From the NCBI GenBank assembly GCA_964036275.1, contig OZ038435.1, positions 25,391,581 to 25,455,580 on the forward strand: 64,000 nt of DNA, in the 5' to 3' direction. The position numbers were made by a program, and so were the translations under genes. The stretch is from Litoditis marina (Eukaryota; Nematoda; Chromadorea; Rhabditida; Rhabditidae). The notes beneath the pieces were generated by a model that did not search any database, was not told where the DNA came from, and was given only the letters and a program-made list of their open reading frames with translations. This document shows, piece after piece, positions 1 to 13,600 of this stretch; within the stretch, counting starts at the first letter, position 1; each line of letters starts with the position of its first letter.

Positions 1-458
1 GAGACAGGAACACAACTTGAGCAGAGGTTTTGTTTTGAGCTGCTTTTAACTGTAATGAGATCAGAGAGCACAAATAACTCGTATATTAGTTTGATCAGTC
101 CACGTGACATCCACATGACAGTGCCGCGCGACAAGCAACGCGTCCAATCAAAAGTAGGATACAGCAGCTTTACGAGAAACCATGTTGCTCTCCGGTCTCC
201 TTTAAGAGCAAACACAATAAATCAAAAACACTCGAACCCTCATTTATGAACTTCCACCAAAAAACCTTATTGAACTACAATCAGAGCAACCTATAACGTA
301 CTGATTAAAATCAGTTACATAGTTGCTTCAGGAAGAGCGTACACTTTGTACCTTATGAAAGTAAACAATAAACTGATCTTGAAAGAAAACGATTGTCACT
401 TATTGATGAAAATATATTCTGTATAAACTTTCAAGTTTAATGATGTTGGTAAACTCAC

Positions 459-593
459 CCTCTTCTGGTGGTGATAGGACTGATATCGGCGGTCATCTTG
501 GGTGGCGTGTAGGTGGGAGTGGTGCCCATTAGTTTGTCGTAGCTACGGAAGGAGTACGGTCGGCGGTAGTCCTGGTCACGACCGTAGACGTAC
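459..593 (-). CDS. Internal or alternative coding exon, unrecognised protein
   Basis: A 135-nt exon on the minus strand with a consensus donor (GTGAGT) at its left end and a TTCAG-type acceptor at its right end. It encodes 45 residues, Tyr/Arg-rich at the start (YVYGRDQDYRRPYSFRSYDK) and Thr/Pro-rich at the end. It begins one base into a codon, so it needs an upstream exon that leaves two bases. Exon 3966-4079 does exactly that, and the stop-containing exon 3424-3538 lies between them. The simplest reading is an alternative 3' route of the same gene, continuing left of the window. I do not recognise the family. It could instead belong to a separate gene. Confidence 0.55.
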
Positions 594-3423
594 CTGAACG
601 AACAAGTCAAAGCAAACCTATAGAGTAGCTCTTTCTTCAAAACATTACCCTTATCGACGTCTTATTAGTGTCTTGTGATCGTAGAAAACCGAAACCTATC
701 GAACAATCGGAATTTACGCAGTAAATCACAAGTTGACGCAGGTTTAGCTACATTGTGCAGGAGATTTTATTCAGCAGAGTTTAGTTGTGTGGTACAGTAT
801 GCAGCGTGTATGATACATGTTATTTTTTGACAACATTTTTTGAACTAAAGTACAAATATCATCTTGGTTCCGGAACAGTACTCGATTATAGATGAAGTAG
901 AGAGCAAGAGAATTGGATGAACGAACGACACAGCAAGCATGCCGCGCTGCAACTCAGAATTTAATTTTTAGCACTTCGTTGTAGAATTTCTTCAGAATAG
1001 GTGTGCTAGAAGATTCCGACGCCTTCATCCCATCCTGCGTTTCCTCAAACATACGCTATTACTCTGCTCTTACATCCCGCCGGGATACGAGTGGCGCGAA
1101 ATAGTAAGGCAGAGCGAGAGACGCAGAATGGAATGAAGGTGCTGGGATCTTCTTGCATACGTACTCAGAATAGGTATGCTCCAACGGCGTGTCAAAAAGA
1201 GAAATGAGACGGAGGGCGGGAAAGTAACGGTTGTCGTAAAGTTCGAGTACTTCTCACGTGGTGGAAACTGTCGAGTACAGAATACAAAGAACTGCTAAGT
1301 GGGTGAGATGTTCGGGAGACAAGTGTAAACAATGTCGGAAACGTCAATGTGGGATTACGGCTATATCTCGAAGATTGAGAGTTCGGGTTTCAGCTGTCGA
1401 CCAATTAAAGTAATACTAGGAAAGTACTAAAACATCTAGGAAAATCAGCGTGAGTTGGAAAACTGCGCAGAGTTTTCTCTGCTATATTGCTTCGAAGTGC
1501 GTATTCTAGTATTTTGTTTCTGCTCGGTTCAGAGATCATAGAAAATGTGATTTTGGAGGGTAGCGAACTCAGATTTTCATGTTATGTCTTCGAGTATTTA
1601 TACTTGTTGTTTAGTAAATCAGCACAAATCTCTCAATAGTCAGAATATAAATGTCAAGAATTTGGCAGAGAAACGATGAACTTAAACCAACTTGTAGATG
1701 GGGTAACTCCAGGTTCGCAGTCCGAAAACGTCATACTTGCTGAAAATAGAACGTTGATTCGGGAAGAATAACAAATCTAGTACTGTGGAGACCTTGGAGA
1801 ATATTTAGTTGGAAACTTGTGAGTATATTCAGTTATTCATGACCTACGTGACATTATGCGGCGACCAACCTAAGATAACCACTACGTAAATATACATAAA
1901 ATAACCACTACCATTGTCATTAGGTAACGTAAGCACGTCGGGACAGTATGCTTTGACGACGATAATTTGAAATTTGATTTTTAGATTGGTCAGAAACGTA
2001 CCGGAACGGTTCCTGCTCTGATCTGTAGTTGACATTGGTGTGGTACGGGGCGGTGACCATGGCAAGAGGGGTACGAGCTCGCACTCCATGACGATTGTCC
2101 TCAACCCGCTACAAAAGTAGAAGGGTTGAACTCGAATTCAAAACTGGACTTTTTCCCGAACTCAAAAACTTGAACTTTTGAACTCGCTCAACAATCCCCC
2201 GAAAAAGTAGTGTTTGAGGAAAATAGTTTTCTCTAGACTCGAAAAACCACTAAAAATAACAATTGTCATAGTTGCTAGTTCGGCAGTGTTATCGCAAACA
2301 GCTGGCGAAGAAAAGTAAGAGCTCGGTTTTCTTTTCTCCTTATCCTCAACAAAATAAAAAAGTTCAAAGAAATAATGATGATTTAGTATACTTGGGCTTT
2401 ATTCAAACGCCGTTGCGTTTGAATAATTCAGTTAATGTTTTTAAATTATCCTTTTTCAAAGCAAACTTTTTAAAGTAGCTTCTCTATCTCGCTGTTCTTC
2501 TAGTTTGATGAATGTGGCGTGGACGAGTTCAAACTACAACTCAACTATGTTCAATTTCCTTTATACTGTATGGTGTTCCATTATTCTGGAAATGATATGT
2601 TATCGATGCCATTCGTTCGTTTTCTTTTGCTTGACGCGTCCAAATTGTGTAACAAACAATAAAAACAAGGCGCCCACGGCAGGTAAATAAAGAGGATCAA
2701 TGAGATGGGGAAAAGAGCAAGAGAGAAAACGAGAAAAAGAGATAGGGAGAGAAACAGAGAGAAAGTTCAAAGGAGAATAATATGGGGCTTTTCACTATTA
2801 GCTCGTCTTTCACTTTTGCGACTTGAGAAGTGAAGGAACTTAAAGTACAAACTTATTCGTTTCGCGAGAATGATGTCATAGCTTATTCAGATAAGTATAA
2901 TTCACTTCTAACATTGTTGAGGACAGAAAAATCTCACCTCAATTCCGGAGATTTCCCGAACAGGAGTGTAGCTACGTCTGACATTTCGCGAATACCGGTC
3001 GATGCTATCGGTAGGCGTATTTTCGCGGGACCAGCGAGACAGGTATTTCTCTCTAAAATTTTGCATTAACGGAAATTTGTTTTCAGTGGTATCTCACTCG
3101 AAACTTAGAACCCTAGTCCACGCGATGCTGTGGACCTGACAAAGTACATGTCATAGCAAATGTACTTATTTTTTGTATTTCATGCCTTGTTCGAGTTATT
3201 TTGTTCAAGTACATTTAAAATGAAATGATCAATCCAACAGCGTAGCTAACATCCAATCCACGGGTGTTCGTTTTCTCAAGAAAATCGAGATGCAAACGTA
3301 TGTGTGCTCTAATCTTCGAAGATCTCATGAGGTTATCTCAATGGTTACGATACCACACAGATCGATGAAAATTTCAATTATGTCGTGCACATTTTGAGGA
3401 GATCATCTGGTACTTCGTCAGTC
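594..3423. other. Stretch without a recognised gene (intron or intergenic)
   Basis: No exon with paired splice signals was found here. It contains a palindromic repeat at 991-1174, a Leu/Phe-codon-poor AT-rich stretch, a diverged foldback built of GAACTCGAA-type repeats near 2106-2200, and a purine-rich tract (GAGA-type) at 2695-2765. If exons 459-593 and 3966-4079 are joined, most of this is intron or an alternative 3' UTR. Confidence 0.4.
991..1174. repeat. Palindromic MITE-like repeat, 'CATCCCATCCTGCG' family, copy 1
   Basis: The left half contains CTTCATCCCATCCTGCGTTT and the right half GACGCAGAATGGAATGAAGG, its inverted counterpart. The outer ends (TTCAGAATAGGTGTGCTAGA and CTTGCATACGTACTCAGAA) are also inverted. 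Related copies lie at 14930-15020 (partial), 27105-27777 (interrupted) and 47581-47746. Confidence 0.75.
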
Positions 3424-4079
3424 CTACCGGGAGATGAAGCTGAGATCGACGGATCTGCTCCTGTTCACCCTGTAGGTGTCGCTGTATGAATTTCTTCTGT
3501 ACGACATTGGTGATTTGTCCAACTCTTCTTCGGTTAGTCTGAAACAGAAAATAATTGATAAAGTGTTACGAACAAGTTTATGGCCCAAGTGTGAGGGAAT
3601 CGAAAACTAGAAATGCCCCCGCCGTGCTGCTCATCTCATCGTGAACGAAACTTAGGTAAAACCTGATCAAACATTTGTAATTAAGTTAGAGTATAACAGA
3701 GATGGGCTAAGAGACGGGCATTGTAGAACTTCAATTTCGACAGTTTACAATTGCTAAAAATATCAGTCAGAAAGAAGTACATTTCCTACAATGTGGCTCC
3801 ATATTAGGGTTGTTAAAGTCGAACTAAAAATTCGGTACTCGCCCAAACTCGAAAACTCGAAATTTTGAACTAGATTAACAACCCTACTCAATATTCACTT
3901 AGTAACTTGGTTATCATACGTTTTAAACTCAGCTAAGTTATATTACCAAAATATACATAACCAACCTTTCACAATATGGGCTTCCAAGTATCTCACTGGC
4001 CTTTTCCTGAGCTAACTGCTGCCAGTCTTTGTCTTTGGAGTATTCCAAAAGAGCCTTCGCCGAAGCTAACGCTGATTCC
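3424..4079 (-). CDS. 3' end of an unrecognised minus-strand gene (two exons)
   Basis: Two minus-strand exons that keep phase. Exon 3966-4079 has acceptor TTTTTACAG and a GT donor, and encodes an Ala/Lys/Glu-rich, probably helical segment ending SPYCER. Exon 3424-3538 has acceptor TTTCAG and encodes a basic Ser/Tyr/Arg-rich tail that ends in TAG. The first exon starts with one leftover base, so at least one upstream exon exists, but I found none between 4080 and 7600. It may lie in a long intron or beyond the transporter gene on the same strand. A charged helix followed by a basic Ser/Arg tail suggests a cytoskeletal or scaffold protein, but that is only inference. The last exon can be exchanged for 459-593 without breaking the frame. 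Confidence 0.6.
3806..3893. repeat. Small foldback with AGGGTTGTTAA termini
   Basis: Begins AGGGTTGTTAAAGTCGAAC and ends GAACTAGATTAACAACCCT, so the termini are inverted copies. The interior is made of short CGAAC/GAACTCGAA-type repeats. The same AGGGTTGTTAA end starts the CAATTCC-filled element at 28016-28733, and a diverged relative lies near 2106-2200. Confidence 0.6.
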
Positions 4080-4213
4080 CTGTAAAAAGGATCATATCTG
4101 CGTTGTAGATTAATCTAGGTTTCCTTAAAAAAAGGACCTCATCTGCGTTGTAGATTGATCTAGGTTTCCTTAAAAAAGGACCATATCTGCGTTGTAGATT
4201 GACCTAGGTTTTT
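4079..4213. repeat. Three tandem copies of a ~44-bp unit
   Basis: The core ATCTGCGTTGTAGATT occurs three times, each followed by an ATCTAGGTTT-type block and preceded by an AAAAAAGGA block. The array abuts the right end of exon 3966-4079, so on the minus strand it supplies the sequence immediately before that exon's acceptor. Confidence 0.85.
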
Positions 4214-7200
4214 GATCTGGGTTTCCACATATTCGTCGAATGATGAATGAAAGAGCGAGTTCAAACTACAAACAATTCAAATCAGGACCGTTGCAGGCAC
4301 AGCGCCTGTGTTGATCACTTATGGACACATAAACATCACGAATATATTGATTACAAAAACAAAGTCAGTTGGTTGAAGCTTGATTCGAACCATCTACAGT
4401 TGCTTCTAATGAGCTAATTAAATGTTTCAATAACCCCATGATTTGGAGCCTGAGTACATGTTCGTAATGTTGTAGAAAGTTTGTAGAAAACAATATTTGG
4501 CAAACACAAATGTATCTAAGTGGTTCAACTAGAGTTCGCATCAAATGTGCCAAAAGAATTTTGTGTGATTTTTCAGACTGCAATGTTCAATGTATTATGA
4601 AAGGCTCAAAGTTTTGCGGATCAAAAGCAAATACTTCAGGCTTTAATTATGGCTTTTTGAAAAATGGGTTTGAACAATATAAACCAACATTCTTTAGAGA
4701 AGATCTCAAAACTTGTATAAGAGTATATACGTTTTAAATACGCTTTGTGTTTCAATAAAGTTTTTTGCAGTAAGACTGTCCTTAAAATCCATATTTTCTC
4801 TACTAGAATTGATTTACTTCAGCCCTCAACTTATAAGTGTTATACTCTGACTTTTTTTCCAGAAAACCTATAACCAGTTTTTTCCCTAAACGTATAACTA
4901 CTACACTCGAGTTCTATTTCAATAAAGCTATAACTAAATTACCTGGGTTCCTTTTCAATAAACCTATGAGCGGGTGGCATGGCTGTCTGTTGTGTGCAAT
5001 GACAGTTTGGCAAAGAAACTGCGCTCTCAGAGCACTCAAAATGCTCTTGATGAACCAACTCAAAACATGCGGCGAAACAGATACTCAGGCGGATGATCTT
5101 GATCCAGATGTGAGTATAGTCCTTTACATTCCTGCTGGGACTTCCACAGTAAGAACACAAAACGTTGACCTCGTTTTAGGTACGTAAACGTTAGTGGAAA
5201 AATTAAAGAATGTTTGCAACAGAAGACGGACATAGGAAAGTTTCCATGTGTACGTGGGAGGTTCTTATACTATGAGAAAACAGAACTTTATTCATGAATT
5301 TTTGCTTTTCTAACCCGACTAAACTCTTCTTCGAGTATATCTAAAGTGATGTGCTCGAAAATCGCCCAGAACAAACAAACAATCACAGATAGTGGAGAAG
5401 TATGCAGTAAGTTCTGAGGTTTCATTGCCATCTCATTATTTTTGCGAGCTTTTCGAATACGATTTATCGAATAAAAGGTCATGTCAGACGTGTGAAAGTC
5501 AGGTGAAACACATTAACATTCGTGAACGCGCGCTCGCGCTGATGTATTTTTTGAAATCTTCACAGAATTTTTACATAAGATTTTAACTAAATTAGTGCAT
5601 TGATGCCTCTATGATCTGTGGACCGGAAAATTGAATTCTCTAATAACCGATCCAACTAAGAATTCTTTACCCTGTTTGTTTTGAGTGAGCATGCTATGCA
5701 TGCAGTTTGGGGATTATTCTATATTTGAAGCTCTAGTGCACGACTCTTTATCTCTTCTTAGTCAGTTCGAAAAGATGTCCAGTTGTCTCTGGGGAGAATA
5801 TGTATTTAGATAGGTAATACATATGTAGTAAACAAATTATTGGTAGGAAGAATATTCCAGTTTTCTGTTCTATTTCAACGAGTGGGTCTTATACTAAAAC
5901 GTAGGTAACTACGTGAAGGAACTTCGGACAAAAATAATACACGTTTTTCGTCACTTATTCCAGATCGGAGCTAATCGGAAATGATGAGAAATCGTTTATG
6001 TTTTCAAATGACAAAGTAAAACGCGAAACAAATGTTTTCCTTTTCCGTAAGAATCCAACTCGAACAAGTTGCACGTTGTAATAGAACCTCAACAAGAACA
6101 AGTGGGGTGTAGAGGATATACGAGAGCAAAAACATCGTTTCTATAGTAGAAGTGAATTGATTATTCACGTAAAGTTAGCATTCTAATGAGGCATCGTGCA
6201 CTTTGTCATTGCACGTTACCCATTGCACGTTTGACAAGCAACTTGCGGGTTGACATGGTTGACAGGCAACTTGCGATACAAGATTTGCAAAAAAAAGATT
6301 TGCAGATATCACCACCGAGAAAACAGACTGACACTTTCAACTTCATACGGTAGGCACACATACTGTGAAAGGATGGGTGCTTTTTTTACAAGGACTCCTA
6401 CCGTGAGCAGTCAGAGTGTTGAAGATTTTTCAAACAGATCTCGGCATATACATGCGGCGTAGCAATTCCTCCAATCTCATGAGAACTTGATATGAGTTTC
6501 TCATGAGATACCTCATGAGATACTCGTGAACTCTCAATGTTGTAGCATAGCAATCAATAGAATCTCATGAGAAGCTCACACGAATAGCTCATGAGGTATC
6601 TCATGAGATTTGTGAACGATTGCTACACCGCCAGAAGAAAACTTCACAACCAAGGATACAACTGGTTCCAAAACTCTTGAACAGTATCTCAAAATGAAAC
6701 ACGGCCAGAAAGGAACTTTCATGTTCATACTGTATGAGTTGACGTGCGAATGAACTAGACTATATTGGCGGGACGAAACCGTGTAGCAGGTAATGCCAAA
6801 CTGTTGTTCGGGTAAACAGGGCTCGAGCCATGAGCTGAGTTAATCAACAGGAGTCTCTGGAAAACCACTGTCTGCGAGAGAGCGTGGGAAATGCAGAGGC
6901 ACCGACAGAGCAGAGCAAAAAGAGACTGTGGTAGAGGAAGAGACTCCAGAGACAACGTCTATTTTAAACATCTCCCCCGCTATATTACGAGGTCGAGAGC
7001 GCCTGGGGCAATTTATAAACACCTGGAAGAATTTCATGTTGATAATAAAGGTAGATTCGTGTACTTTGGAGTGTTTAGTATACGAAAGGGGTAAATCATA
7101 ACGTGCCACAGATTTCACGTTCTTTGTGGTTTTATACACGTGTCACCTGCAGTGTATTTGCTATAGAAGTTACTTGGATGTATCTGTTGACGTCTGAGAG

Positions 7201-7614
7201 CATTAATCTCACAAGAATAGAGGAGAATTAATAAAATAAGACAGAACTAATACATTCATTCATTTGAAACATATGAAAACAGCAATATACAAACACAAAT
7301 AGCCTGAAATAGTCACCTGAAGAAATATAACCAGTGATCAGTGGAAAAGTAAACATACAAAGAAAACTCAATTTGTCACACAGACTGACAGAATACTTGT
7401 AATTTTGTTGAGAGTTCCCAACTTGTCATCTTATTACCCGTTTCAGTGTTTTTTGTACAACTTTACATTATTATGATCTAAAAAATTATGTTATTGCCCC
7501 TGAGAACCGGTAAACAATTGGTGTTGTCATGATATCAGGATCCTATTTTAGGTATGATGCGGTTATGAGTTGTTTGGCTTGTAGCTTTGTAGTTTGATCT
7601 CTAATATCAGTTGA
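4214..7614. other. Stretch without a recognised gene
   Basis: No exon model was supported on either strand. A plus-strand reading at about 4966-5092 (Lys/Gln-rich, ending in TGA) has a nearby GTGAGT, but neither a supported acceptor nor a partner exon. A minus-strand reading at 6840-7010 has an acceptor-like sequence but looks like chance. The stretch contains the CTCATGAG foldback at 6454-6632 and a repeat around 6170-6240 (ACTTTGTCATTGCACGTT) shared with 15115-15200, 46290-46410 and 59180-59275. Confidence 0.35.
6454..6632. repeat. CTCATGAG foldback element, copy 1
   Basis: Inverted ends GCGGCGTAGCAATTC and GATTGCTACACCGCC flank an interior with repeated CTCATGAG palindromes and CTCATGAGATACCTCATGAG-type runs. 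A second well-kept copy is at 58670-58849, a diverged copy at about 52935-53110 and a fragment at about 54120-54190. Confidence 0.8.
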
Positions 7615-10600
7615 TTACTCTTCATCGTCCAGATCCTCTTGCACGGGAAGGGTAGGTACACATGGAACCAATCGATTCCAAAATACAATCAGTGGAATAA
7701 TCAATAATCCCCAAGTACCCAGTTGGAACATCCAGACCAGACAGGGACCATGAACTTTGAACATATCTCTGAAACATAACAACTTCGTCGAAAGAGATAA
7801 TTTCATTAGGCGTGCACGTGTTTTAGACATGATATATCGAACCCTCTGCTGTCTTTATGGGGAAAATGGCGACTTTGCTTTCACTCAATCAAAATCACGG
7901 GACAACAATTCCAGTTTTGTCTTTCAGACTTGTGCAGCACGATAGCACAACTTTCAAACCGTCCAAATCACTTGAGTGTTGTCAGAAAAGTGACAAATTT
8001 TTACCTTCGATTCTGATTCCTTATTATTCTCATTTTAAACCGGTCATCGGAAAATTCCAATGTGTACTGTGGGGTCTCAGTAGAAGTAATGTGAACTATA
8101 ACTCACGTGACAGCCAACGGTCCGAGAACCCGGCTGGAACTTGCGAGAAGGGTGTTTATGCCGTGCATCGTTCCCTGTCTACGAGGTCCCAGCACCTGAA
8201 ATTATTTTAATATAGGATTTTGAATGCATGGAGACTTTGGGTATAGGGAATGCTCACAGCAAAGTTGTAGTTTGAACTCGATACGCGCCATAGTTCACGA
8301 ACTTTTACCAAAACACAGGATCAAACTAAAAAACTACAAACACAGCGGAATAGAGCAGTATACATTGTATCGACTTGCCTTGGTAAGAGCGATGCCTATA
8401 ATATGTATTCCTCTCCGTAAACTATGGATAGGCTGTACTACGCTAATTTTCTTCGAACAAATTTTCCAGTAGGTCGCGTGTAGCGGTATCGTTCAGTAGA
8501 TCAAGCGATGGGTTTTCTCAGTATTTTTTACTTTCAGGAGAGAGAATGGGTATATCATGGTCACACAGAAGAAATTCAGTTACTGATGATATCAACTTAC
8601 GGAAGAGTAGAGGGCGGCCAGATGTACATTGATCATGGCAAATCCAACTCCAAAGACAAGAATGTACGCAACTGCGTACAGCATTTGCGGTATTCGCGGA
8701 GTACTGGCACACCAGGCATTCGTACAATCTGAACATAGTAAGAAAATTGTATTGCTTGTAAAGATTTATATATGATGATGAAAGCACATTTGCAGAGGGT
8801 GCTTCACGCGATAGGCCTCAATGGGTCTACCATAGGAAAACCCGTTCGAGTCAACCCCGAGTTGCAGAATTAACAAGTACGGTAGTTTACTCCGATATTC
8901 GAAGTACGTGAACTCACGGGGGCTCTCGATTGCTTGTGTGTAGAAGAACCACGGGTAAGTAGTGACAACGAAAGCAACGCAGACGCAAACACCCGCTAGT
9001 ACCCCGAGGCGATTGTCCACTCTGAAAATAGTGTGATAGGTACTGTGGCTTCATTTTTAACTGTAGAACTGTGGATCTACGAACAATGAACAACTAATAA
9101 TAAACAATACCCACTTTTTAGAGACCAAGCACCGTAGCAAAGTCATGAAAATGGTGAGCTCACCCTGAATGAGGACCTGATCACAGTCTGGCCACGTAGT
9201 TACCAACTTTCCGTGTTAAAGCATGGTAAAGGTGACCCGAATCTGGGTCAGGTAGTGTCCAGATAGTTCAGCTCAGAGCTGACCTTTCTAGGAGACTTTG
9301 CTACGGTGCCAAGAGTATGACCTTGTGTTAACTCAAAATGGTTTGTAACAAATGAAAATATAAGTGTATTTTTCTTACAATCTGTTATGTTCTTCGATCA
9401 AAGTACAATCCATATATGGTCACACCGGTATTAATTGTAGTTTTCGGTAATCACCTTTTTCCAGCCTTGGTCCAAACATAGGTGAGTAGAAACAGGAATC
9501 CAACCAATCCGGAGAGCGAGACGAGACTCGAGTTGAACTGCGTGGTTCCGGTGTTGCTCAAGTCGAACATTCGCTGGGTGTACATTGATCCAATACTATA
9601 ATAAAGTATGAAATATGATATTCAGTAATAACTACCGTGTTTTTTGTGAAACGCGATCGAGTTCTGTCTGTTAACAAAGCGAAAACAACGGAATCGGAAT
9701 TTGAAATGAGGGAAAAAAGAACAAAATAGATAGCACATTGTATCTGTAGCAGTCTAAACTAGTTTTTCTTTTCACGTTTCACGCAAGAGCATTATTCACG
9801 TTTCCTGTACTCACTTTTCCATGCTGGCGTAGATGAACATCTGAACCATCTTGCCGAATATGCAAATGAAGACGGCAATTTTGTCACAGGGAGGAAGTAC
9901 GGGAGCTGATCCTAAAGACAACGTGAAGTTGATTCATTTATTTTCCTTTCTTGGCGGGTATTTTATGGGGATTTTTCGTCTACACTCAGAAAGTGAACAG
10001 ATTGGTAAAAAGTCCGAATATGTAACTTTTTTCGGGCATTCCACCACAGAAGCAAAACTGAATGGGTATGAAAAAAAACTACAAATAAAGAAAAATGTAA
10101 TCAAGAAGTGAACTGGAACTTACCGCCACTGTCGACGGAACCTCGCTTCGTCTTCTTGGCCATCGGAGCTTCTTTGAATTTGAAGATCATCAGAACAAGA
10201 GCCAACATCACAAGGAAGTTGGCAACCATAGCTGGCAGCGTGTACATGTTGATATAAATGAAACCGAAAACTGCTGGACCCGGAAAGTCTAGCAGAGAAA
10301 ACAGCAACTGTAGACCTGAAAAACAACTGTTAACGAAACGGCCTGAACCACATTTATTGATTAATTTGAAAAATCGATCTCTGATTATAAAACAACAGAG
10401 CACAACGCTGTCGTAGTACACCTGTTGGGCAGAAACAATGAATGAAAACCAAGAAAGCAAAATAATTTTCACGGAAAGTACAGTATCCTATGGCAATATG
10501 GCAAGTTGTATTGACTACAATTTCAATTTTTCCAGAAAGTCAAAAACGAATGCTAGATGAGAAGAAGGTACCAACCAGGTCCGATAGCAATTCCGAGACA

Positions 10601-13600
10601 GAATGCTCCGTCGAACAGAGCAGCCGCGATAGATCGGTCTTCCGGGGCGGCAGCGTACGTCCAATACGTGGGCAGAAGCGCATTTCCACCTCAAATAATA
10701 AAAAAATCAGGGAGAGCAAACAACACAATCAACTGTTGGATAATTGTTTTTCAATGGAGGTTTCTCAGCAATGGTAACCTGGAGCTATGGAAGCATAACA
10801 CGCAGAAACGAATCGGAAGTGGTCTTAAAACGCGAGAGAAACTGGACAGCCGCGGGTTTGTTCAGTATTTTCAGTGACAAACCAGAAACATGGATGGACG
10901 AACTGAAGTTATTGAAGTCGTCTATTTTTTTTAGTTTTATACGAATTATACGAAATTGTCTGGTTCCTGCGAGAGCATCGGGCTATCAAAACGATTCGTT
11001 ACACTGCATGAATCATGAATCACAACTGTATACGTTTAATTTTCGAAAGCTTGTGAACACCTAAAATCTGCAAAATTGGAGACCATTATTTGAAACTCCA
11101 TCATTTTCACAATGATCATGATAGAGCTCGTTTTGGTCTCGTGCTTTGTGTCTTACTGATCTACGTATATTTTACGAACAAACTATTGATTACCTGCTGC
11201 TATTCCAGCTAAGAATCTTGCAATTCCCATTGCGAATTTTCCGTATTGCGTGATATTGATTAGAAGTACGTACATAATGTTTGTCAACAACATCAATAAC
11301 AAGGAGGATATGGACGGGATCCTTATACATCCCAGCTGAAAACAAATAAAATTCAGAGGCCGTACGAAATTATATCCCGACTACTAGATCCTTGTCTACG
11401 TCTCTCTCCCTTTCGCATCTCTTATTTTCTCACTCTTTCTTTTTCTCGTTCTTAGAGGGGTTGAGCTTTGAGAAAGAAAAGCTGTATTGCAATTATTCTG
11501 TCTGATCTTCTCAGGTAATATTAGTTCATTCGAGTGAATTTTTGTTAGTTAAGAAATATCTCAATTGAGGAAAAAATTTACCTTGTTGGACCAGTAGCCG
11601 AAAAATGGCGCTGACCCGGCTATTCCTATGCTGTACGCCACATTTATGAGGGCGAAGTCGTTTTCGTTAGCCTCACTATCAATCTGAAAACAGAGAATAA
11701 CAGTTATTCTCAATAAATTGTTGAGCAAAACAAACTTTCAATGCCACTTCTGGGTAATCATACCAGGTCGGACTAGAATATAACTGTGAAGAATAGTGAA
11801 ACGTTAAGAAACATCAGCAACACGTCCGACCAAATTCTATACTTCATACGTTTCACGTGATGCATTCGACTGTAGTTAACATCATATTTACGAATGTCGC
11901 AAAATGATTCACTCACTTCTTGTAGGAACGGCCACAAAGATGCAAAGTAGACAGTGAACTGTATTCTGGTGAATAGAATAACCAGCATAATGAGTCTGAT
12001 GGAGCTCCAGTCGGTTTTCTCACGCTCCTGAGGTACCTCGCAGCTCTGCTCCGATTTCTTTGAACTGGCCGACAAACTGAACAACATCGATTATTTAGTC
12101 GCATATTAGGCCGCAAGAAACACGACAGCATCGTGTTTTATGGTTTATCGAAACAATAAAACAAAAAAACTTCATCAACTGAATGAAATATTGTCTAGAA
12201 CACAATTCATACCTTAAAAAAATTATGAACACAAAATATTAGCAAAACTGGGTAGTAAAGTCACCTGAACGATCCGCGTAGTTCATCAATAGTGGGCAGT
12301 TGGGGAAATATGATCGGACTCTTGAGAGTTGGTGAAAGGGGGGTTCTCGGAGCATTCGGTGTTCTGAAAACCAATGTTGACTAGGAGTGTAAAAAACAAT
12401 CATGTGAAACGTGTAAACACGTGAGAAATGTAGGAATTTGAACTATAGGTTGTTTTCACCTCTCTCGAATTGCCACATTCCATCAGTGTAAAGAGTCGAT
12501 TCCTTACACAGCCGAAATCGGGATCTTCAACTAATTAGCTTTTTTGAATGTGGATTCGGTTGTACAAGGACTTTAGGCATATACAAAATGGTCCTGCGGG
12601 CCAATCTTTCAAACTTATATTTCACCTTTTTCTCAACGTAGTGAAATCTGACTGTGGGGGCATGATTTTCTGTGGATTATAGAGTTTTCCGGAACGTTGT
12701 CGATGAGTTTTATATTGGCTAGAAGGGGACGTCATGTGGGCCGGCCACGTGACGTCTGCCGTCGACTGAACTCTCGCCAAAAACCAGTTCCTTATCGCGC
12801 TAAACGTCATAAATTCGTTCTATACAGCAATAAAGAGCGAAAAAAGATAACCATAGCGCGCGAGATTTAAAAAACCGAACCGTGTGGTGGCAAATAGGAA
12901 CCGGTTCAACGATACACCCGGAAATTTAATATTAGAACAGGATGAATTTCAACTGTGAATTTTATTATCATATTTCAAGCATCTATGTGTAGTATGAAGT
13001 CATTCTACATGCTTCAGCAAGTTTATAGAGGAAAACGTTTCATTTATTCCTACATAAGTTATCTATGTGGTTTTTGAAAAAAAAAATTTGCATTAGTTTT
13101 GTTAATTTGTCACATCAACTTCTTTTTTGCTTTCAAACAAACCGGAGTGTCCTTTGTGATCCGAAATCGAACGGAAGTTCAAACGAGAAAATGCTCCTCG
13201 GCGAGGTGGGGATTTCTGCACTGGCACTGGCATGACTGGTGGAGCGGGTGAACCTGAAGAAACTTGGAAATTATAGGTTTTAGATAAACAATAGAATAAA
13301 ATACATATTACTGCCATGAACTTTATGTTCCAGAAATATGAAAAATATCGGCTCAGGTTCTAAGTATGTTTAAATAGTACTATGTATTGTGCAGTGAAGT
13401 GATTTTACCACTGGAATGTGGTAGTTTTTCTTGAATGATATTCATCAGATTCCCTAAGAAGGTAAATATTCAAAGTTCTACCTCGGTTTGGCCTCGAGAA
13501 CAGCGGGTGAATTGGGTAGATCAAATGAGAAGACACTGCATGGGGTCATGGGGGACGGCTCCGAGGTATACGGTAGATTGGATGACGTCATGACGCGAAG

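Noticed and set aside
4966..5187. Plus-strand segment with possible coding frames and a GTGAGT
   Set aside because: Two frames compete, no acceptor fits, and no neighbouring plus-strand exon was found.
6840..7139. Minus-strand open frame of 99 codons with an acceptor-like sequence
   Set aside because: No donor partner in phase, no recognised family, and frames on the other strand are equally open.
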